This document shows positions 57,838 through 64,000 of a DNA stretch of 64,000 bases, piece by piece (position 1 is the first letter of the stretch; each line of letters begins with the position of its first letter). A program made the position numbers and the translations under genes. Location of the stretch: contig JAMZAV010000005.1 of NCBI GenBank assembly GCA_024449915.1, positions 1,116,001 through 1,180,000 on the forward strand, written 5' to 3'. The stretch is from Sweltsa coloradensis (lineage: Eukaryota > Arthropoda > Insecta > Plecoptera > Chloroperlidae). Under the pieces are notes generated by a model, which was given only the letters and a program-made list of their open reading frames with translations, did no database searches and was not told the origin of the DNA.

Positions 57838-60800
57838 GTAAGTACCTACAGGCCAATATCGTAAAGTCGAAAGACTAGGCCTAGCCTAGCCCTAGGCCTA
57901 GGGCCTCCTAGATCTAACAAGCCGGGGCCTAGGCCTAGGCCCCTAGGCCTACGTCTTTTGGGTGTAATTATGTTCATGTCCAAACCTAGGGCCTACCCGG
58001 CTGCTAGGCCCTAGGCTACATACAGAACATGGAAGGTTTGGTAGGCCCTGAGCAGTTGACTATGTAGGGGCCTAGGCCATAGTCGGCTAGGCTAGGTAGG
58101 TAGCCTAGTCGGTGACGTGCTTTTTGTCCCAGTCTTCTATATTTTCCACTTCCTCCAGAATTCCCTCTTCTATTCAACCTCATCATCTCTCAAGTCTTAA
58201 TCCTCACCATCGCTATTTAAATCCTGCTCCTCTCCTTGTAGGCCTAGGCTATTCCTCTCTCATCATCCATCCCCAGGTGACCTATTGGCAGCAGCAATTT
58301 AGTGAAAAAGCCTTTTAGCTCCTTTTCCCCCACAACCCCTCTGCCAGACCATTCCACTCAACTAGGCCTAGCCTATTGTTCTGGTGACCGTGGTTCTGGC
58401 CATATAGGCTAGGAATACTTCCACAAGTCAGTTCCTCATGATCCCCTCTTGATACCTATGTAATTTGCCCTTAGACCATTATGAAGAATTCCTGCCATCC
58501 CTCGTGCGCTTTCGAGGCCCTGTACATTTCCCCCAGTCTGTCCTGTCTTCTCATATCCTCCAGTTTCTCCCACCCCAAGTCCCTGACCATCCCTCCTACA
58601 CTCCCTCATAAATCCACTCCGTATTCCCAATTCCATCTCCCACCAACCTCCATGTCCTTCTTACCTACTAGGCTAGTAAGCCCCTCCTCAGGACTAGGCC
58701 TACTTCAAGTCCTGTTAGGGCTAGGGTTCCCATACTGCAGCCTCTCCACTCCATTGTGGGCCAAACCAATGTTTTATAAACCTGCCCCTTGAGATCTTGG
58801 CCAGCCCCTTTAAGTGTCCTCATCACAAAATTTAGACACCTGAATCCTTTTTTGATCACTGCCTTGATGTGATCATCCCATTTAAGATGGGAGTGGATCC
58901 AGATGCTCAAATATTTGATAAGATGTACCCTTTCCACGGTTTTCCCCTAATCGAGTAATCCACTCCTTGCGGGCCCTACTCTAGCCCCTAGGCCTATTCC
59001 TTTTTAGATGGCAAATGGGAGTGGATACAACAAGACACTGCCCTGCGGGCCCCCTGACGTTACCTCTGCCTCTTCCGATAATAGGCCTACCCTATCTTTA
59101 CCCTTTGTTTCCTGTTTGCAAGAAAGTCTTTACCCCATCTTATTACCCACTCATCCTTTATTACCGATTCTACTTTCTCCAGTAGTTTACCACATGGGGT
59201 AGGCCTACGTTATTGAACGCCTTCCCTTCTCAGAGTCAATAAAGACCGCATCCACTTTGCCGCCCTTATTGTGCCAACTGCCAACTAGCTCATTAACCAG
59301 CCCCAGTAGTTAGGTCTCGTAGGAATAGCCCCTCCTGAACCCATGTTGGCTCTCAGACATCCAGTTTTTCTCCCTTATTATTTCATTAGGTTTATATGGC
59401 CCCCAACCACTCTCCATTATTTTATCCAACCGATGTTTTTTTCACCTCCCCATCCCATAGCTCTCCTCCAAATGTCTGGGATGCTCCCCTCACTAAGGGG
59501 CCAGTTGAAGAAATCACCCGTCGGCAGCGTCACCCCATCGTCCCCTGGCGCCTTCCTTTTTTTAATTCAAAGGCAATTATGGTCGTAATCTCAATCAGCT
59601 TAATCTCAATGGGGTTATCCCCCCTACGATTATTAGCTTAGTTACAGCATAGTTAGCCTGGGCAGTAAGTGTAGGCTAAGGTAGGTAGGCCTAGGCCTAT
59701 GCCTAATACTAATATAGGGCCTAGGCCCTAACCCCCAATAGGTATAGGTAGTCCCTTATCGACCTATGGCTGATTGGAGGAGATCCTGCAGCCTAAAGGT
59801 CGATGCACAATACAATATGACCTAGCCCGGGAAGGAAACCCGGGTTTGGTAATGGAAATGTTTCCTTTCATTTACCGTAGGCCTAGACTAGGTAACAATG
59901 CCCGGTTACTGTAATGGAAAGCTATTGCCGGGCTATTGTAGATTAGGTTTAAAGGTCAATATCTACAATGACCCGGGAACAAAGCCCGGCAAAGGGAACA
60001 AAGCCTGGCAAAGGTAACAGGAATATTGGCTTTGATTTAACATTGCCCTTCATCTATAACGATAACGGGAAGCTATTGCCAGGCTGTTGTAGAGCGTCCT
60101 TTAAGGTCGATGTAAAATTGCCCGGGAACAAGGAAGGGAAGTTTGATCTCGTGATAACTTTTAGCACAATTATTGTCGCAATCGGAATCTTTGGCCCTAG
60201 TGGGTAAATCATAGAAATTATTACCGGTAGCCTACTTGTAGGCCTATGGTTCAAGGCATTCTCTCCATAATCAAATCAAAAGCATCGTTATAGGCATCTT
60301 AGAAAAACTGCTAGACTTGGAAAGGATTCCGAGTGCAACAATTTTGCTTGGACCTTAACAATAGGTAAATGATTAAATGATGCACAGTGAAGCTATCTGT
60401 TCCCGAATGACGTTGAAAAACAAATTTTCTGATGTTAACGTGGCATTCCTGTTTCCGTTCTCGTTCTGTCATTCTCATTCAATCTTAATTACCAGGAGCA
60501 CTGTCATAAAATTTGAGATATAAAGCCAAGCCCAACACCAATTAGGAATATCACTAGTTTGATTGTAGGCACATCACACAGCTATTAAATTTGAAAATAT
60601 GCCAGGTTTGATTCTCAAATTGATTAAAAAATAAATAAAACTAGCATTTGTGTGTGCTAACCATGTAGGCCTAGGCCTATCTATTGATAGAGCACAACTC
60701 TATGTCTGTGATTTATCATTGTGCAAGTCGCATCACTACGCTTGATGGTGCCCACTAACTTCTTAAATGGTATTTTCTAGCAATACTGGTGGTGGTCTGT

Positions 60801-61935
60801 TTAGCAGCCCTTGCTAATGCTTCCATGTACCCATCAACATCGGAAGTAGTTGAGCTCAGTCCATCAAACTTTGACCGACTTGTTTTACAAAGTGACAACC
60901 TGTGGATTATTGAGTTCTACGCTCCTTGGTGTGGTCACTGCCAGCAGTTGGTACCAGAATATACTAAAGCTGCCAAAGCTTTAAAGGGAGTCATCAAGGT
61001 GGGGGCTGTGAATGCCGATGAACATAAATCGTTGGGAGGTCAATACGGGGTGCGTGGTTTCCCAACCATAAAAATATTTGGAACTGACAAAAATAAGCCC
61101 GAAGAGTTCAATGGTCAACGAACAGCCCAAGGTATTGTTGATGGAGGATTTGCTGCACTGAAAAGTAAAGTCAATGCTCAGATGGGTGGCAAAAAGTCCG
61201 GTGGTTCAGACAGTGGTTCAAAGGTAAGCATGTAGCCTAGATGCCATCCATAGATTATTTTGATTCTTTGTAATACTAGATTAAAGGCTAAATTAGTCTT
61301 ACCAGTTATCTACTTATAAATTATGCATATATTCTGAATTGTAATGTTTACAAATAACAATGCCATTCTTCTCATTAAAGGTAGTACTGTATTACACATC
61401 CCCATGTAATTCCCCTTAATTTAGAACCCCTATAGGCCTAAAGAGTGGTTGTATTTTTTTTTTTTTTTTTTAATAAAAATTCCATTACGGTAAGTTACAT
61501 GTAGCGTAGGTAGGACTAGGTTACTTTAAAGTATAGAGCCTGGATAAGTTAATACAGAGAGTATATTGCCCTTCGTATGTAGAAAAACTACCCCCCCTAC
61601 GAGGTCTACTTAGTACTTACACACCTACTATTTCCATGGTTTGCTTGAATTTGATTCTTATCTAGGCATTTGTAATCTAATGCTTGTACGTATGTATCTG
61701 TTATTGTAGGGTAATCCAGAAGATGTGATAGAGTTGACCGACTCCAACTTCGAATCCTTGGTTATGAAATCTGACGATCTTTGGTTGGTCGAGTTCTTTG
61801 CCCCATGGTGTGGACATTGCAAGTCCTTAGCTCCCCATTGGGCACAGGCTGCAACAGAACTTAAGGGGAAAGTAAAACTTGGCGCACTTGATGCCACTGT
61901 GCACACAGTGAAAGCTAGCCAGCACCAAGTACAAG
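57822..61935 (+). CDS. PDIA6: protein disulfide isomerase A6 (P5), 5' part
   Basis: Encodes the N-terminal 228 residues of an ER-lumen thiol oxidoreductase that forms and rearranges disulfides. Exons 57822-57837, 60781-61223 and 61710-61935 join in frame. The protein starts with a signal peptide (residues 1-19, hydrophobic [11 protein letters not shown], likely cleavage after ANA). The first thioredoxin domain has WCGHC with cysteines at 56 and 59 and [10 protein letters not shown] Gly/Ser-rich linker ([13 protein letters not shown]) leads to a second thioredoxin domain with WCGHC, cysteines at 187 and 190. Order and spacing match PDIA6/P5. The third domain and ER-retention signal must lie beyond the right edge; exon 3 ends within GlnGly where FPTIK is expected next. 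The stretch SQHQVQ replaces the more usual SRYGIR. Confidence 0.93.
58440..59640 (-). pseudogene. LINE reverse transcriptase fragment (family 3)
   Basis: On the - strand, from high to low coordinates: [17 protein letters not shown], then [20 protein letters not shown] followed by DSEK (RT blocks 1-3 of non-LTR elements), a degraded GPAGQ block, and [20 protein letters not shown] with [12 protein letters not shown] (thumb). The YADD block is missing, and stops and frameshifts are frequent. It is older than the macrodomain LINE and of another family. It lies antisense in PDIA6 intron 1. Confidence 0.75.
59795..60150. repeat. diverged tandem repeat, period about 150 bp
   Basis: AAAGGTC begins at 59795 and 59951 and a TTAAGGTC variant near 60101. 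Each is followed by a CCCGGGAA block and, in the first two units, by GGAAAGCTATTGCC-like sequence. About 2.3 units, diverged. Confidence 0.6.
60781..61223 (+). CDS. PDIA6: PDIA6 exon 2
   Basis: Acceptor TTCTAG, donor AAAG|GTAAGC. Encodes the rest of the signal peptide, the whole first thioredoxin domain ([27 protein letters not shown]) and the Gly/Ser-rich linker, ending in phase 0. Confidence 0.95.
61224..61709. other. PDIA6 intron 2
   Basis: 486 bp with a T run near 61455-61472. Nothing else was recognised. Confidence 0.8.
61710..61935 (+). CDS. PDIA6: PDIA6 exon 3 (last in window)
   Basis: Acceptor TTGTAG, donor CAAG|GTTTGT (a weak donor). 75 codons plus one base: [38 protein letters not shown]. 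No exon encoding the expected FPTIK continuation was found before 64000. Confidence 0.92.
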
Positions 61936-62094
61936 GTTTGTCACATTTAAATGCTTTTTACATAGCTCAGCACTAGTTAATTTTGGCAAATTTGGCCAAG
62001 GTTCCCTATTCTTGCTTTTTTTGCAAGTCCAAGTGTCCGACTCCAACCTACTCAGTCACATTTCTCATTTTGTGCTCAACAAAGATTTAAATTC

Positions 62095-62361
62095 TAAGTA
62101 TTTTGTGATTGGAGAAGGGTTGACAGGTTGGAGAAGCATAGAGAACATAAAGAACAATCGCGTCGTGGATTAAGGTGACAAACAACTTTAAATTAGCTAC
62201 AGTTGTCATCAGCAGGTGAAAAGTTTTGTCCCCCCCAGCCCTTCAGGCTGGGTTTTATGTTTTTTATGTTCTCTATGCTTCTCCAACCTGTCAACCCTTC
62301 TCCAATCATACTAAACTAGCCGATTGGCCTTTTCCTAATTGTAATAATAAGTATTTTGTGA
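62095..62361. mobile_element. retroposon-like insertion with 14-bp direct repeats and a perfect 46-bp inverted repeat
   Basis: TAAGTATTTTGTGA occurs at 62095-62108 and 62348-62361, like a target-site duplication. Between them lies 239 bp. A perfect 46-bp inverted repeat (62106-62151 and 62263-62308) encloses a 111-bp loop with its own small CAGCC/GGCTG hairpin. The right end TAATAATAA resembles a simple 3' tail. No coding capacity and no pol III boxes were seen. It lies in PDIA6 intron 3. Confidence 0.6.
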
Positions 62362-62869
62362 GTAAGAGTTCCGATGGATCTTCTCAACTTGCACACCCCA
62401 CATGATATTTGTTTTCACTGTGGCCCATGTAGTGATACTAACCAATATGATTCAAATTCAACAAGAATACGGACTGGCCACGGGGAGAGAGAAGTGATGA
62501 TATGCCTGGGTCGTGCACACGTGGGAGACTGGTACAGGTCAATTGTTCTATTAGGCTGGTTACAGTTAGGAACGAGACTGTATCATTATCCGTACATATG
62601 TAGTCGTACTGTCTGCCCGGTACAATGTACATGCTTTCCCAATGTTGTGTGATATAAAAAGTCATCCACACATGGTTGCACTTTCACATTCAAGCCAGGA
62701 ATATGTATTATGCACCCAAACCACTAACCTCTATTGTACACCATGAAGTGAAACTAAAGTTCTTTCAGGAAACCACGTATAAGCTAGAAAATTGAGGAGC
62801 AATCCTCATTTCGTAAAAGTAGTCCCTGCAAGCGTGTATTTATTTATTATTTATTTACAAAAAGCCTTC

Positions 62870-63445
62870 TAAAGTCCTTTGCAAGTAAAGAACAATCCCA
62901 GGTATCAAGAAATTTCCCCTCCTCGTTACCACCTCCACTTGGCACGGGTGACAGTGCTCACGAGGCGTTGGAATGCGGTAGGCCGCAAGACCCATTCATC
63001 CAGGTGTCATTGTTAAGAACGCAATTTTTTAAGTAGTTAAAATGTTATAATTTCTCGTTTATTTTCAAATATATGGAATAATCACGTAAAATTAATATAA
63101 AATAAACTTTGTATTTTTAAAATAGCTTGAAAACTGCCGGACCAAAAACAGCAAGTTACAACCAACTCTAAAAACGGCAGTTTTCATGCTATTTTAAAAA
63201 TACAAAGTTTATTTTATATTAATTTTACATGATTATTCCATATATTTGAAAATAAATGAGAAATTATAACATTTTAACTACATCAAAAAATTGCTTTCTT
63301 AACAATGACACCTGAATGAATGGGTCATGCGGCCTACCGCATTCCAACGCCTCGCGAGCACTCTCACCCGTGCCGAGTGGAGGTGGTAACGAGGAATGGA
63401 AATTTCTTGATACCTGGGATCGTTCTTTACTTGCAAAGGACTTTA
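62870..63445. repeat. long inverted repeat (270-bp arms, 35-bp loop)
   Basis: Arms 62870-63139 and 63175-63445 are inverse copies at about 95 percent identity by eye (roughly 14 differences). The spacer is only 35 bp, so transcribed RNA would fold into a hairpin of about 270 bp. There is no convincing target duplication. The arms contain no gene. It could be a fold-back transposon or an inverted duplication. Confidence 0.9.
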
Positions 63446-64000
63446 CATTGGTCACTCATGAACACATCGCAAGGACATGCGAGCATATGAAGTTGTCATA
63501 TCAGTGCTAGACTACAACGGTACAACCCATGTACAAATTTACATATTTCGATAACATAATATGGGTCTTGATAAAACATAAAAACAACATACATAAACCA
63601 TAAAATCAAAAAAAACATATAAAAACAATTGGATAAAGCAATGTGGCAGTTATGCATTAGTTATACTCTCCGGAAGCTACCACATTAAAACAATTAAAGG
63701 CTCATTTTCCACTATGACATATCACAGACATAGCCTAGGCTTTATTCAATACATTTAATGGCTGATGGCTTTTAGCTGTAAAAGGAAGGGGGGCTGAACA
63801 GCATCAGAATGTAACAGTTATATTTATTTACCTTGAGGCGGTGTGAGGTCTGGTGAGTATGGCAATAATGTGATTTGACTGATTTGACCAGAAGCCTGCA
63901 CTACCCTGACACCCTCCCACCATTCTACCCTATGACCATATTTCAAATTAGATGTAAGGTCTTAGGCCTCATTAAATTCAAGTACTATATAAAATGCCTT
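63446..64000. other. PDIA6 intron 3, continuing past the window
   Basis: AT-rich, with no exon recognised. The gene runs on beyond the right edge. Confidence 0.6.

Larger units (their letters stand above)
57838..60780. other. PDIA6 intron 1
   Basis: 2.9 kb, donor GTAAGT, acceptor TTCTAG. It is very rich in the palindrome-like motif TAGGCCTA/CCTAGGCC (57880-58100, 59680-59760), contains an antisense RT fragment and a diverged 150-bp tandem repeat. Confidence 0.8.

Overview
The window is animal nuclear DNA, almost certainly from an arthropod and probably an insect with a large, transposon-rich genome. The evidence is AT-rich DNA, spliced genes with GT-AG introns, and a 356-residue arginine kinase of the insect type. 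I cannot name the species. Only two host genes are firmly supported, both on the + strand: an arginine kinase in seven coding exons (31703-52551) and the 5' part of a PDIA6/P5-type protein disulfide isomerase (57822 to beyond the right edge). The rest is intergenic or intronic DNA filled with mobile elements.

Layout. 1-30180: no confirmed host gene. It holds a decayed pogo/Tigger-like DNA transposon (651-1502), a duplicated repeat with microsatellites (5553-6449), tRNA-derived SINE copies, a cluster of four Helentron-like non-autonomous elements (7282-11398), a hAT MITE (22309-22658), a TA-flanked MITE (24271-24616), a candidate repetitive coding exon (25201-25536) and an RT-bearing LINE fragment (26770-27345). 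30187-52982: the arginine kinase locus. It has a candidate upstream promoter and non-coding exon, an alternative first coding exon giving an MGGCASK (N-myristoylation-type) N-terminus that splices in frame, then six shared exons. The 13-kb second intron contains a nearly full-length LINE on the - strand (about 42365-47750).

53010-57600: intergenic, with a probable solo LTR, a hAT MITE with a perfect 8-bp target duplication and a SINE. 57667-61935: the PDIA6 promoter, which carries a perfect ER-stress response element (CCAAT-N9-CCACG), and the first three coding exons: a signal peptide and two thioredoxin domains, each with WCGHC. The last 2 kb is intron with two striking inverted-repeat structures.

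The most unusual object is the LINE. Its broken ORF1 encodes a PHD finger, then a TARG1/OARD1-like macrodomain (ADP-ribosyl hydrolase family, with both catalytic residues kept), then an SGNH-type esterase domain. ORF2 is an apurinic-type endonuclease plus a reverse transcriptase with YADD. PHD and esterase domains are known in ORF1 of CR1-like elements; a macrodomain between them is, as far as I know, not a described arrangement.
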